From NCBI RefSeq assembly GCF_018362995.1, contig NZ_CP074372.1, forward strand, positions 4,650,001 to 4,714,000: a DNA stretch of 64,000 bases. The letters are read 5' to 3'. The position numbers were made by a program, and so were the translations under genes. This stretch comes from Chryseobacterium indologenes. Its GTDB lineage: Bacteria > Bacteroidota > Bacteroidia > Flavobacteriales > Weeksellaceae. The notes under the pieces are model-generated. The model was not told the DNA's origin, ran no database searches, and worked only from the letters and a program-made list of their open reading frames with translations. How positions within the stretch are numbered: position 1 is the stretch's first letter; each line of letters opens with the position of its first letter. This document shows, one piece after another, positions 1-9,851 of the stretch.

Positions 1-3000
1 AAAGAAGATTATAAAGCCGTAATTACTGCCAATAAACCTTATCTTCAGGAAAATAAAATTTCCAAAGAGTATAAAGGTTTCAGAAGCTTTATTTCGGAAA
101 AAACAATCCATACCAATCTCGACAAAATTCAGAAGGCGAGGGAAGAAAGATATAAAAATCAGAACAGAAACTGGGCTCAGTTTCCTGGGGGAATCCGGTC
201 TGCATTCTATGTAGCATGGGATCCTCAGTCTCTGATGTCCCTGAAACGAAATATCAGACACGTTAATCTGGTTTTCCCGGAATGGTTTTTCCTTGATCCC
301 AAAACTGGTGATCTGAAAACCAATGTGGATCCGGAAGGATACAAAGTGATTAAAAGAACAGGAGTTGCCGCAATGCCGATGCTAAGTAACAACTCTAATC
401 AGGAATTCCATTCAGAAGGATTGGTAAAAGTTCTTAATGATCCTCAGAAAAGAACCCATCTGATCCAAAAAATTACCCAACAGTGTAAAAAATACCATTT
501 CAAAGGAATCAATATTGACTTTGAGGATATGAACCTGAATTCTGATGAAAACCTGATTGCCTTTATGAAAGAGCTTTCAGAAACTTTCAAAAAGAATCAG
601 CTGCTGGTGACGATGGATATCATGACGGACAACGATGATTATAACATACCAAGATTAAATCCTTATGTAGATTACTTTGTATTGATGGCTTACGATGAAT
701 ATTCTGCCGGAAGTGATGCCGGACCGGTTTCTTCTCAAAAATGGATCGAAGAACAGACCGGAAAAATCGTAAAACAAACTTCTCCGCAAAAAATTATTTT
801 GGGTCTTGGTGCTTATGGCTACGACTGGAGCTCCAATAAAGATGATAATACGTCTGTAACTTATATGCAGGCGATTACCAAAGCCAGTGCCAGTAAAGCG
901 GTCATTGATTTTAATGATAATACGTTTAATTTAAATTATTCTTATACAGATTCTAAAAACCTCACCCACACCGTATTTTTCAATGATGCGGCTTCTATTT
1001 TCAATACAATGCGTTTCTCCTCAGAATATCCATTGGCAGGAACAGCACTTTGGAGACTGGGAAGTGAAGACAGCAGAGTCTGGAATTTTTATGATAAAGA
1101 CCTTACGTTTGCCGGCCTTTCCAAACTGAATCTGAAAACCCTGGAAAATGTAAAAGGGCAGACCATGGTAGATTATATCGGAGACGGAGAAGTACTGGAT
1201 GTTCTGAATACTCCTCATGACGGAAAAATTGCACTGGAAATTGATCCGAAGGAAAAAATAATTACAGACGAAAACTACATCACTTATCCAAGTTCTTACG
1301 AAGTGAAAAAATATGGAGGCGCTCCCCAAAAAGAACTGGTGCTGACTTTTGATGATGGTCCGGACGAAACGTATACTCCGCAGATATTGGATGTACTTTC
1401 CAAATATCATGTTCCGGCAGCATTCTTTTTGGTAGGATTAAATGCAGAAAAGAATCTTCCGCTTGTTAAACGGATTTACCGTGAAGGACATGAGATCGGA
1501 AACCACACCTTCACCCATGAAAATGTAGCAAAAGTAAGCCCTGAAAGAGCTTTACTGGAACTGAAGCTGACGAGATTACTGATAGAATGTGTAACAGGAC
1601 ACAGTACAATCCTGTTCAGAGCTCCGTACAATGCCGATTCTGAGCCCACAACTTCAGAAGAGATCATTCCGGTAGCATTGGCAAGACAGCAGAACTATCT
1701 TGATATCGGGGAAAATATTGACCCTGAAGACTGGCAGCCGGGAATAAAAGCAGATGAAATTGTAAAACGTGTAATGGCCGGGCTTAAACAAGAGAGAGGA
1801 AATATCATTCTTCTTCACGATGCCGGCGGAGATACCAGAGAAGAAACGGTGAAAGCTTTAAAAATTTTGATCCCTACACTTCAGAAACAAGGCTATCATT
1901 TTACAAACCTGACCAGTATTCTGCATAAAACCAGAAGCGAACTGATGCCTGAAGTTCCGAAAACAAAGTCATACTATATCATGCAGCTCAACCTTGTACT
2001 GGCCACTGTAATTTATGGAATAAGTCATTTTCTGGTGGCATTGTTTACCATTTTTATTGTATTGGGATTGATAAGACTATTGCTGATGGCATACTGGGCT
2101 TTTAAAGAAAGAAAAAAAGAGAAAAAACTTGGTGAATTTCCAGTCTTGGAATCTTATCCTAAAGTTTCCATTATTGTACCTGCTTATAATGAAGAAGTGA
2201 ATATTGTTTCTTCCCTGCAGAATCTGTTAAAGCAGACCTATCCGAATTTTGACATTATTATGGTAGATGACGGAAGTAAGGATTCCACTTATGAAAAGGT
2301 ATCAGAAGCATTCCCTGATCATCCGAAACTGAAAATCTTCACCAAAACAAATGGTGGAAAAGCTACAGCCTTAAACTTCGGAATAGCACAGACGGATGCA
2401 GAATATGTAGTGTGTATTGATGCAGATACCAAACTGCAGCAGGATGCCGTAAAATATCTGGTTGCGAGATTTTTAAATTCAGATCCGGAAGAAAAAATTG
2501 CAGCCGTAGCAGGAAATGTGAAAGTTGGAAACAGAGTCAACTGGCTTACCAGATGGCAGGCTATAGAATATACAACGAGTCAGAATTTTGACAGGCTGGC
2601 ATATGCAAACATCAATGCGATTACCGTAATTCCGGGTGCTATTGGTGCATTCAAAAGAGCTGTAATTATTGAGGCTGGTGGCTATTCATCAGATACCTTA
2701 GCTGAAGATTGTGATATTACCGTGAAAATTTTAAAAGCAGGATATACAGTCGCCAATGAAAACAGAGCGGTTGCCGTTACTGAAGCTCCGGAAACGGCGA
2801 ACCAGTTTTTAAAACAGCGTTTCCGCTGGACCTATGGAATCATGCAGATGTTCTGGAAGCAGAGACAGACTTTCCTTAACCCCAAATATAAAGGATTGGG
2901 ACTTTGGGCAATGCCGAATATTTTATTATTCCAATATATTATTCCATTTTTCTCACCGCTGGCAGATGTGATTATGTTTTTTGGAATTCTGTCCGGAAAC

Positions 3001-3246
3001 GGAGATAAAATATTCACCTATTATCTGATCTTTCTTTTGGTGGATGCTTCATTAGCTTTAGTAGCATTCATTATGCAGCGCGAAAAATTAATCAATCTGC
3101 TGTATATTATTCCACAGAGATTCGGGTATAGATGGCTGATGTATATTGTTTTGTTTAAAAGTTTAAGAAAAGCACTGAAGGGCGAAATGCAGTCCTGGGG
3201 ATTTCTGAAAAGAACCGGGAATGTAAAAGAGATAGCAGCTTCTTAA
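1..3246 (+). CDS. GH18-like / NodB deacetylase / GT2 glycosyltransferase fusion (5' partial)
   Basis: The reading frame is open from base 1, so the N-terminus lies outside the window; the Met at 235 is internal. Three domains are seen (numbering from that Met). A GH18-like barrel spans about 1-300 with GINIDFED, which keeps the catalytic Glu. A NodB polysaccharide deacetylase spans about 365-560 with TFDDGPDETY, GNHTFTH and FRAPYN. After membrane segments near 585-620 comes a processive GT2 domain with VSIIVPAYNEE, CIDADT, AEDCD and QRFRW, ending in further membrane helices. The parts resemble PgaB (deacetylase plus hydrolase) and PgaC (synthase) of PNAG production joined in one chain. The inferred role is synthesis and processing of an envelope or exopolysaccharide; the substrate is unknown. 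Confidence 0.85.
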   Translation, partial: KEDYKAVITANKPYLQENKISKEYKGFRSFISEKTIHTNLDKIQKAREERYKNQNRNWAQFPGGIRSAFYVAWDPQSLMSLKRNIRHVNLVFPEWFFLDPKTGDLKTNVDPEGYKVIKRTGVAAMPMLSNNSNQEFHSEGLVKVLNDPQKRTHLIQKITQQCKKYHFKGINIDFEDMNLNSDENLIAFMKELSETFKKNQLLVTMDIMTDNDDYNIPRLNPYVDYFVLMAYDEYSAGSDAGPVSSQKWIEEQTGKIVKQTSPQKIILGLGAYGYDWSSNKDDNTSVTYMQAITKASASKAVIDFNDNTFNLNYSYTDSKNLTHTVFFNDAASIFNTMRFSSEYPLAGTALWRLGSEDSRVWNFYDKDLTFAGLSKLNLKTLENVKGQTMVDYIGDGEVLDVLNTPHDGKIALEIDPKEKIITDENYITYPSSYEVKKYGGAPQKELVLTFDDGPDETYTPQILDVLSKYHVPAAFFLVGLNAEKNLPLVKRIYREGHEIGNHTFTHENVAKVSPERALLELKLTRLLIECVTGHSTILFRAPYNADSEPTTSEEIIPVALARQQNYLDIGENIDPEDWQPGIKADEIVKRVMAGLKQERGNIILLHDAGGDTREETVKALKILIPTLQKQGYHFTNLTSILHKTRSELMPEVPKTKSYYIMQLNLVLATVIYGISHFLVALFTIFIVLGLIRLLLMAYWAFKERKKEKKLGEFPVLESYPKVSIIVPAYNEEVNIVSSLQNLLKQTYPNFDIIMVDDGSKDSTYEKVSEAFPDHPKLKIFTKTNGGKATALNFGIAQTDAEYVVCIDADTKLQQDAVKYLVARFLNSDPEEKIAAVAGNVKVGNRVNWLTRWQAIEYTTSQNFDRLAYANINAITVIPGAIGAFKRAVIIEAGGYSSDTLAEDCDITVKILKAGYTVANENRAVAVTEAPETANQFLKQRFRWTYGIMQMFWKQRQTFLNPKYKGLGLWAMPNILLFQYIIPFFSPLADVIMFFGILSGNGDKIFTYYLIFLLVDASLALVAFIMQREKLINLLYIIPQRFGYRWLMYIVLFKSLRKALKGEMQSWGFLKRTGNVKEIAAS

Positions 3247-3432
3247 GAAGCCGGAAAGCCGGAGAATGAGGCTGGAAGTTATTGTACGATTTTTATAACT
3301 TCCAGCTTCCTCCTCCCAGCTTCCATTTTTTATAAATTTTTATAATGCTGTAATGTTATTTATTTAAATTTGTTTTCATAAAAAGTAACAAATACGAAAT
3401 AAATCATACATATTCTAAAAATTGTTATCATA
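3247..3432. other. Intergenic, degenerate 'cttccagc' repeats
   Basis: The stretch 3250-3325 contains inverted copies of a ggctggaagtt / aacttccagctt motif that can fold as a long hairpin and may end the upstream transcript. Similar wording recurs near 50340 and 54440. An AT-rich promoter region precedes the next gene. Confidence 0.4.
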
Positions 3433-5490
3433 ATGAAAAAAATAACGCTTTCTTTGTTTTTAATAGCAGGGATCTGCACTCAGACGACTATGAGCGCACA
3501 AGCTAAAGCTGCTAAAGTAGCAGTGAACAACACAGATAAAGGTTTAGACCTTAGCTTGATGGACACTTCTGTGCGTCCTCAGGATGATTTTTACAACTAC
3601 GTGAGTGGAACCTGGATGAAAACTGCCAAAATTCCATCAGATAAACCAACTTGGGGAAGCTTCAACAAACTGGCTGAGGATACGGATAACAATTCCATGA
3701 CCATCCTGAACTCTCTTCTGAAAGATAAATTTGCTGACGGAAGTGAAGGTAAAAAAATCCAGGATCTGTATGCTACTTACATGAACATGGAGAAGAGAAA
3801 TGCAGACGGAATCAAACCTATCCAACAAAATCTGAATAAGATTGATGCTATTAAAAACATGGCTGATCTTCAGAACTACCTTACTTCTGTAACGAAAGAA
3901 GGGGAGAACGTTTTCTACGGATGGGGTGTAGATGCAGACCTTAAAGATTCTAAAATGAATGCCGTTTACTTAGGAAATCCTTCTTTAGGTTTAGGAAGAG
4001 ATTACTATCAGAAAGTAAACGAAAAAAATACAGAAGCTATTGCTGAATATCAGAAATATGTAGCTTCAATGCTAAAAGAATTAGGGTACAAAAATGCTGA
4101 TGAAGCAGCAAAAGGTATCGTAAATTATGAAAAAAGCATCGCACAGACTTATCTGACCAACGAGCAGAGCCGTGATAACACGCTTCAGTACAATCCTAAG
4201 ACGATGACGGAGCTTTCTGCTTTGGTAAAAAATGTTGATCTTCCTGGTTACCTTAAAAAAGTAGGAGTAAATACAGATAAAGTAATTATCAGTGAATTGG
4301 GATTCTATAAAGACTTCGATAAATTAGTGAATGCTCAGAATCTTACTGTGATTAAAGATTATCTGAAATTCCACATGATCCACGGAAGTGCTTCTTATTT
4401 AAGTGAAAACTTAGGAAATATGAAGTTTGCTTTCTATGGTAAATACCTTAGAGGACAGCAGGAACAAAGAGCTCTTAACAAGAGAGGATTTGAGCTGATC
4501 AACGGTTCTTTGGGTGAAGCTTTCGGAAAATTATATGTTGAGAAATATTTCCCCGCTGAAGCTAAAGCTCAGATGGTAGAATTGATTGACTATTTAAAGA
4601 AAAGCTTTGCAGTTCATATCAATAACTTAGCTTGGATGTCTTCAACAACTAAGGAAAAAGCAATGGAGAAACTGAACAAGTTCACGGTAAAAGTTGCTTA
4701 TCCTGACAAATGGAAAGACTATTCAAAATTAAATATCATTTCTGAAGCAAAAGGTGGAAACCTGTATAAAAACCTTCAGAACATCGGAGAATGGCAATAC
4801 AATAAAGATTTAGCTAAAATCGGTAAGCCAGTGGATAAAACAGAATGGGGAATGACTCCACAGACTGTAAATGCATATTACAACCCGGTAAACAACGAGA
4901 TTGTATTCCCTGCTGCAATCCTTCAGCCGCCATTCTTCAATCCTAAAGCTGATGCTGCTGTAAACTTCGGAGGTATTGGTGCCGTTATCGGTCACGAAAT
5001 GAGCCACGGATTTGATGATTCAGGGGCGCAGTTTGATGCAGACGGTAACCTGGTAGACTGGTGGACTCCGGAAGATAAAGCTAACTTCGAAAAAGCAACA
5101 AAAGCTCTTGCTTCTCAATATGACAAATATGAGCCTGTAAAAGGAACTTTTGTAAACGGTACTTTCACAAACGGTGAAAATATCGCTGACTTAGGAGGAG
5201 TAAACATTGCTTACGACGCTCTTCAGATGTACTTAAAAGATAAAGGAAATCCAGGGAAAATCAGTGGATTCTCTCAGGATCAGAGATTCTTCCTAAGCTG
5301 GGCAACGGTTTGGAGAACATTATCCAGTGAGAAATATATGGTAAATCAGGTGAAAACTGACCCGCACTCTCCGGGATATTTCAGAAGTTTTGGTCCGCTT
5401 ATCAACGTTGACGCTTTCTACAAAGCATTCGATGTGAAAAAAGGAGACAAGCTTTACAAAGCTCCGGAAGAAAGAATCAAAATCTGGTAA
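3433..5490 (+). CDS. M13 family zinc metallopeptidase (PepO/neprilysin-like), secreted
   Basis: A 685-residue protein with a signal peptide (hydrophobic stretch after MKK, cleavage near SAQAKA). The M13 N-terminal domain follows with the 'D.SVRPQDDFYNYVSG.W' opening. The catalytic part has NAYYNP (substrate-binding NAYY), the zinc motif HEMSH and the third zinc ligand in GENIADLGG. It ends with ..RIKIW, the usual C-terminus of the family. It is expected to cleave peptides in the periplasm or outside the cell. A close paralogue follows at 5826 in the same direction; the two are separated by a terminator and repeats, so probably transcribed apart. Confidence 0.93.
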   Translation: MKKITLSLFLIAGICTQTTMSAQAKAAKVAVNNTDKGLDLSLMDTSVRPQDDFYNYVSGTWMKTAKIPSDKPTWGSFNKLAEDTDNNSMTILNSLLKDKFADGSEGKKIQDLYATYMNMEKRNADGIKPIQQNLNKIDAIKNMADLQNYLTSVTKEGENVFYGWGVDADLKDSKMNAVYLGNPSLGLGRDYYQKVNEKNTEAIAEYQKYVASMLKELGYKNADEAAKGIVNYEKSIAQTYLTNEQSRDNTLQYNPKTMTELSALVKNVDLPGYLKKVGVNTDKVIISELGFYKDFDKLVNAQNLTVIKDYLKFHMIHGSASYLSENLGNMKFAFYGKYLRGQQEQRALNKRGFELINGSLGEAFGKLYVEKYFPAEAKAQMVELIDYLKKSFAVHINNLAWMSSTTKEKAMEKLNKFTVKVAYPDKWKDYSKLNIISEAKGGNLYKNLQNIGEWQYNKDLAKIGKPVDKTEWGMTPQTVNAYYNPVNNEIVFPAAILQPPFFNPKADAAVNFGGIGAVIGHEMSHGFDDSGAQFDADGNLVDWWTPEDKANFEKATKALASQYDKYEPVKGTFVNGTFTNGENIADLGGVNIAYDALQMYLKDKGNPGKISGFSQDQRFFLSWATVWRTLSSEKYMVNQVKTDPHSPGYFRSFGPLINVDAFYKAFDVKKGDKLYKAPEERIKIW

Positions 5491-5493
5491 CAA

Positions 5494-5531
5494 TAACAAC
5501 CGCTCAGCAATGGGCGGTTTTGTTTTTTTGG
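5494..5531 (+). terminator. Rho-independent terminator after first M13 gene
   Basis: The hairpin aaccgctcagcaatgggcggtt is followed by tgttttttt, directly after the stop codon at 5490. Confidence 0.8.
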
Positions 5532-5825
5532 GAGTAGGGACTAGGTGGCAGATAGTAGGTAATAGGGATTAGGTGATAGGGATTAGGGAAAATAGGTAAT
5601 AAGTAATGGGATTGCGAGACGGAATTGAAGGGATAATAGTTATAAAAACGGCTTCCATCATTCCCCTCCCTCGGAGGGGTGGCGAAAATTCAAAGAATTT
5701 TTGACGGGGTGGTCTCTACCCATTAACTTCAAATCTCAAATCTCAAATCTCAAATCTCAAACCAGAATTATATCATTAAAGTTTGTATATTTGATAAGTT
5801 TGTGTAAAATCAAAAATAATCTTTA
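5532..5825. repeat. Repeat-rich intergenic region with solo A element
   Basis: This gap holds degenerate tagggattaggtgatag copies (5535-5610). It also holds one A-type dispersed element at 5662-5713 (cccctccctcggaggggtgg, then an aaattcaaagaattttt palindrome and gacggggtggt), and about four copies of the heptamer aaatctc (5731-5760). A TATATTTG box at 5786-5793 fits the Bacteroidetes -7 consensus TAnnTTTG and probably serves the gene starting at 5826. Confidence 0.7.
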
Positions 5826-7922
5826 ATGAAAAAGCTAAATATTGGAATACTTGCCCTTTCAGGTATTGTATTTCTTAATTCGTGTGGTGCAGCAAAGACT
5901 GCAGGGACAGAGAATAAAACAGAAGCTACGGCAAAAGTGGCTGAACCGGTAAAAGAAGAAGCAAAAGAAGAGGGAATCAATTTATCGTATATGGATACCA
6001 GTGTCCGCCCGCAGGATGACTTTTTTAGCTATGTGAACGGAAATTGGGTGAAAACTACTCAGATTCCTTCCGACAAAGCAAACTGGGGGTCTTTCAATGC
6101 GTTGAGAGAAAATGTGGATGATGCTTCATTAGATATATTAAACAAAATACTTACAGAATCATATCCTGCCGGATCTGAAGGGCAGAAAATTCAGAATCTG
6201 TATGCTTCTTTTATGGATACCAATAAGAGAAATGCTGAAGGTCTGTCACCTATCAAGGTTGATCTTGCTAAAGTAGACGCTATTAAAAGCCTGGGTGATC
6301 TTCAGAAATATCTTTTGGAGGCTACAAGATTGGGAGACAACTCTTTCTATGGATGGAGAGTGGGTGCTGATATGAAGAATTCCAATATGAATGCAGTATA
6401 TCTTGGTGGCCCGGATTTAGGTTTAGGAAGAGATTATTATCAGAAAGTAAATGATGCAAATACTAAAACATTAGCTGAATATCAGACTTACGTTGGAAAA
6501 CTATTCGGAGTTTTAGGATACAAAAATTCTACTCAGGCTGCACAGAATGTAGTAGACTTTGAAAAGCAGCTTGCCAACTACTTATTGACGCTTGAACAGA
6601 ACAGAGATGCCAATTTAAGATACAACCCTAAAAATGTATCAGAATTATCAGGACTTGTGAAAAATGTTGACCTTGCAAAATACCTTAAAGATGCAGGCGT
6701 AAATACAGACAGAGTGATCATCGGAGAACTGAAATATTACCAGAATATGGATCAGTTCATTACTCAGAAAAACCTTCCTTTATTGAAAGACTATCTGAAA
6801 TATCACATTATCAATGGAAATGCAAGCAATCTGGATGACAATCTGGAACAGATCAGATTCGATTTCTATGCGAAATACTTACAGGGGCAGAAAGAACAGC
6901 GTCCGATGAACAAAAGAGGGCTTACCCTTGTAAATGGCGTTCTTGGAGAAGCTTTCGGGAAGCTGTATGTAGACAAATACTTTACTCCTGAAGCGAAAAA
7001 GCAGATGGAAACGTATATTGATTACCTTTTAAAATCATTCAAATCCCACATCGCAAACATAGACTGGATGTCTCCTGAAACCAAAGTAAAAGCTCAGGAA
7101 AAATTATCCAAGTTTACCGTGAAAATTGCCTATCCGGATAAATGGAAAGACTATACTCAGTTAAAAGTAGAATCTCCAAAAGAAGGTGCTACTCTATATT
7201 CTAACCTTCAGAATGTAGCAGCATGGCAATATCAGAGAAGCTTAGATAAAGTAGGAAAGCCTGTTGACAAAACAGAATGGGGAATGTCTCCACAAACGGT
7301 AAATGCATACTACAGCGGATCAAATAACGAAATTGTATTCCCTGCAGCTATTCTTCAGCCGCCTTTCTACAACCCTAAAGCTGATGCAGCAGTGAATTTC
7401 GGAGGAATCGGAGCTGTTATCGGTCACGAAATTTCTCACGGATTTGATGACAGCGGTTCCCGTTTCGATGGTGATGGTAACCTTAACAACTGGTGGACAG
7501 ATGCAGACCGTAAAAACTTTGATGCAAAAGTAGGTCAGCTGGCAGCTCAGTATAGTGCTTATGAACCTGTAAAAGGAAGCTTTGTCAATGGTAAATTTAC
7601 AAGTGGAGAAAATATTGGTGACTTAGGTGGAGTAGCTGTGGCTTACGATGCCCTTCAGATGTATTTAAAAGACAAAGGAAACCCGGGGAAGATCAGCGGA
7701 TTTACTCAGGATCAGAGATTCTTTATGAGCTGGGCAACCGTTTGGAGAACAAAAGCTACCGATCAGTATATGATTAATCAGGTGAAAACAGACCCACACT
7801 CTCCGGGAATGTTCAGAGCTTTCGGGCCACTGGTCAACCAGGATTCATTTATCAAAGCATTTGATATCAAACAAGGGGACAAACTATATAAAGCTCCTCA
7901 GGACAGAATAAAAATCTGGTAA
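5826..7922 (+). CDS. M13 family zinc metallopeptidase, lipoprotein
   Basis: A 698-residue paralogue of the gene at 3433. The N-terminus is a lipoprotein signal peptide (lipobox LNSC, Cys near residue 20) with an Ala/Lys/Glu-rich linker, so it is membrane-anchored, whereas its neighbour has a cleavable signal peptide. Catalytic features are NAYYSG, HEISH (HExxH) and GENIGDLGG (third zinc ligand), with the same ..RIKIW end. Length and domain order are normal for M13. A tandem duplication followed by divergence in localisation is the simplest reading. Confidence 0.93.
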   Translation: MKKLNIGILALSGIVFLNSCGAAKTAGTENKTEATAKVAEPVKEEAKEEGINLSYMDTSVRPQDDFFSYVNGNWVKTTQIPSDKANWGSFNALRENVDDASLDILNKILTESYPAGSEGQKIQNLYASFMDTNKRNAEGLSPIKVDLAKVDAIKSLGDLQKYLLEATRLGDNSFYGWRVGADMKNSNMNAVYLGGPDLGLGRDYYQKVNDANTKTLAEYQTYVGKLFGVLGYKNSTQAAQNVVDFEKQLANYLLTLEQNRDANLRYNPKNVSELSGLVKNVDLAKYLKDAGVNTDRVIIGELKYYQNMDQFITQKNLPLLKDYLKYHIINGNASNLDDNLEQIRFDFYAKYLQGQKEQRPMNKRGLTLVNGVLGEAFGKLYVDKYFTPEAKKQMETYIDYLLKSFKSHIANIDWMSPETKVKAQEKLSKFTVKIAYPDKWKDYTQLKVESPKEGATLYSNLQNVAAWQYQRSLDKVGKPVDKTEWGMSPQTVNAYYSGSNNEIVFPAAILQPPFYNPKADAAVNFGGIGAVIGHEISHGFDDSGSRFDGDGNLNNWWTDADRKNFDAKVGQLAAQYSAYEPVKGSFVNGKFTSGENIGDLGGVAVAYDALQMYLKDKGNPGKISGFTQDQRFFMSWATVWRTKATDQYMINQVKTDPHSPGMFRAFGPLVNQDSFIKAFDIKQGDKLYKAPQDRIKIW

Positions 7923-7942
7923 TTTTACCTTAAAAATTGTTA

Positions 7943-7989
7943 GAAAAGAAAGAATCCGTCTCAATGTAGGCGGATTCTCTTTTTTTAAT
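7943..7989. terminator. Bidirectional terminator between convergent genes
   Basis: The stem gaatccg/cggattc (7951-7977) is followed by tctttttttaa on the plus strand and has an A-rich upstream side. It lies between the M13 gene and the convergent gene at 7985. Confidence 0.7.
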
Positions 7990-9031
7990 ATTCTTTCTTA
8001 TAATTCCGGAGCACAAACTTTATTCCGGTTTCTATAATGTCTCCCATGCTTTTACAGTACTTGAAATTGACATCATAAGTGAGTTTTTGTAAAGCAGTCT
8101 TTAGTTCTGTAACATTGGCTTCCGGTGCAATATTGTCTTTTTTCATAATAGAAATAAGTTCATCAAATCTGTTTTGGCTGCTCGTTACTCTTTTTACGAT
8201 TTGTGAACGTACTTCTTTGCGGTATTGCTCTATAGAACTAGGTTTCAGCTTTTCCAGTACCATATTGACCATTTGGCTGTTTTCCTTGAAATACTGCGGA
8301 AGATAGACTTTCAGATTTCCCTCATAAGACTGCTGGTCAAAATCAATGGGACGGATTCTGTAAATAACCTGGTCAAAATCATGTATTGGAATCACAACAT
8401 AATTATAAGATCTCATGTCACCAAGAAGCCCGATAAGACAGCGCTCATTGAATTTTACAAATTCCTTGGAAATCTGCGCCTTTTCCAGTTCTGTACAGTT
8501 GAACATATGTTTCTGAATAAAAACATCCCCGGGAATTCCCAAAATATGTTCTTCAATCAAAGTATTTTTGTAAACCAGAAAATTAATCCGGTTGGGAGAA
8601 AGCAGGTCCTCAAGTTCCAGCCCGAATATTCGGGATGCATCCGCCTGTTTAATATAAAAATAAGTATAATTATCATTAAGGATATTTCTCACCCGAACCC
8701 GGAAAGGTTTAGAATTCCCGAAAGTACAAAAGTCAATGGTGTCCACTTTCAGATAAGGTAAAGTAGCGATGTCTCCATCAGAATGAAGCAAGGTGTAAAT
8801 CTTATTTAAATTAGCCTCTATTTCTTTAAACTCAAATTCAGGATATAATACCCCAAGCCACAAAGTATCTTTTCCGTCTTTATCCAGAATGCTCACACTG
8901 TCACTGAACCTTAGCAGATCTTCATACAGAAACTTGATCTTGGTAGTTCTGTTATATTTTTCCAGATACTGCTGTAATGCTTCTGAAACTGGAAATATGG
9001 GTTTTCTGAACGCTATTTTTACATCTTTCAT
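7985..9031 (-). CDS. Conserved hypothetical protein, 348 aa
   Basis: I do not recognise this family. The protein is soluble, with no signal peptide or membrane helix, and mixed alpha/beta composition. I start it at the ATG at 9031; a GTG four codons upstream (9043) is the alternative. Visible segments are a charged N-terminal third, a central part with 'IGLLGDMRSYNYVVIPIHDFDQVIYRIR' character and a Lys-rich C-terminus. It is divergent from the T6SS sheath genes at 9385, but no motif links it to secretion. It converges on the M13 gene. Confidence 0.7.
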   Translation of the reverse strand: MKDVKIAFRKPIFPVSEALQQYLEKYNRTTKIKFLYEDLLRFSDSVSILDKDGKDTLWLGVLYPEFEFKEIEANLNKIYTLLHSDGDIATLPYLKVDTIDFCTFGNSKPFRVRVRNILNDNYTYFYIKQADASRIFGLELEDLLSPNRINFLVYKNTLIEEHILGIPGDVFIQKHMFNCTELEKAQISKEFVKFNERCLIGLLGDMRSYNYVVIPIHDFDQVIYRIRPIDFDQQSYEGNLKVYLPQYFKENSQMVNMVLEKLKPSSIEQYRKEVRSQIVKRVTSSQNRFDELISIMKKDNIAPEANVTELKTALQKLTYDVNFKYCKSMGDIIETGIKFVLRNYKKEY

Positions 9032-9043
9032 GACACTGTTCAC

Positions 9044-9384
9044 TTTGATTAAATATAAAGATTTTTTTTTTGTAATAATTGAGGAATCCTTATTTTAACA
9101 TTCATTGGATACTTTTGTATAAAAATAAAGCGGACAAAATTTTATTTATTTTTTCTTGAATTTTTTTATTTATTTTTTCATAGCTTAGTGATATCGTAAT
9201 ATGGTGATTTTATGTTGAATAAATGTAGATAAATTTAGATGATCCAAGAAAAATCTTAGTAAAATTTTTTATGTTACAGTTTTTTTTTAAATTTAAACAC
9301 TGGATTGGTAATTTATTTGATTCATCTGTAAATTACTCAAAGACAGATCCAAACCAGAATAAGAAATCTCAAAATAACAATAAT
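9044..9384. promoter_or_regulatory. Divergent intergenic region upstream of tssB
   Basis: An extremely T-rich stretch with long poly-T and poly-A runs. It must hold the divergent promoters for the genes at 9031 (minus) and 9385 (plus), but no clean TTTG-N19-TAnnTTTG pair stands out. An in-frame ATG at 9271 would extend tssB by 38 low-complexity residues; I regard this as leader sequence. Confidence 0.4.
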
Positions 9385-9831
9385 ATGGCAATGTTTAATT
9401 ATGGTGTTGGCGGAAACGAAGTAAAAGTAGACGCTAATGAAGCTATTCAGGAAATACAGGAAAATAAATCACTGATAGTAAGCCAGCTTACAACAGAAGA
9501 GTCTTATACTCCTGAAATCGTAACAGGATTAAAAACAGTGGAAGACGTTTTCAAACATTTTCAGCCTTCAATATCGGTACAACACGAAACAGAAGACGGA
9601 GGAGTGGTAGAAGAAGAATTCCGTTTTCAAAACCTTGGAGACTTTACCCCTAAAAGCCTTACTCAGAAGTCAGATTATCTGCAGCAGCTGAGCATGGAGC
9701 AGGAGCAGTACAATAAAATAGTACGTCAGCTGAAAACAAACAAAATTCTACGCAATATGCTGGAGAACGATCAGACAAGAGCAGCGTTCGTAGAGGTATT
9801 GAAAGAAGTGGCACAAGAACTTGAAAAATAA
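9385..9831 (+). CDS. tssB: Type VI secretion contractile sheath small subunit TssB (VipA)
   Basis: A 148-residue protein from the ATG at 9385. This start is preferred because MAMFNYGVGG matches the conserved N-terminus of Bacteroidetes TssB; the longer frame from 9271 adds an AT-driven, low-complexity extension. The family signature FRFQNLGDFTPKSL is present, and the C-terminal half is helical. TssB pairs with TssC to build the contractile sheath in the cytoplasm. tssC follows after 20 bases, so the two form an operon. No other T6SS component (TssK, F, G, E, ClpV, Hcp, VgrG) occurs in the window. Confidence 0.87.
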   Translation: MAMFNYGVGGNEVKVDANEAIQEIQENKSLIVSQLTTEESYTPEIVTGLKTVEDVFKHFQPSISVQHETEDGGVVEEEFRFQNLGDFTPKSLTQKSDYLQQLSMEQEQYNKIVRQLKTNKILRNMLENDQTRAAFVEVLKEVAQELEK

Positions 9832-9851
9832 TTAAAGACTTACATTAAATC

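Noticed and set aside
8225..8761. 178-codon plus-strand ORF
   Set aside because: It is antisense within the gene at 7985-9031; the minus-strand frame is longer and has better protein-like composition.
9271..9384. 38-residue N-terminal extension of TssB
   Set aside because: Low-complexity Phe/Lys/Asn sequence not found at TssB N-termini; MAMFNYGVGG at 9385 is the conserved start.
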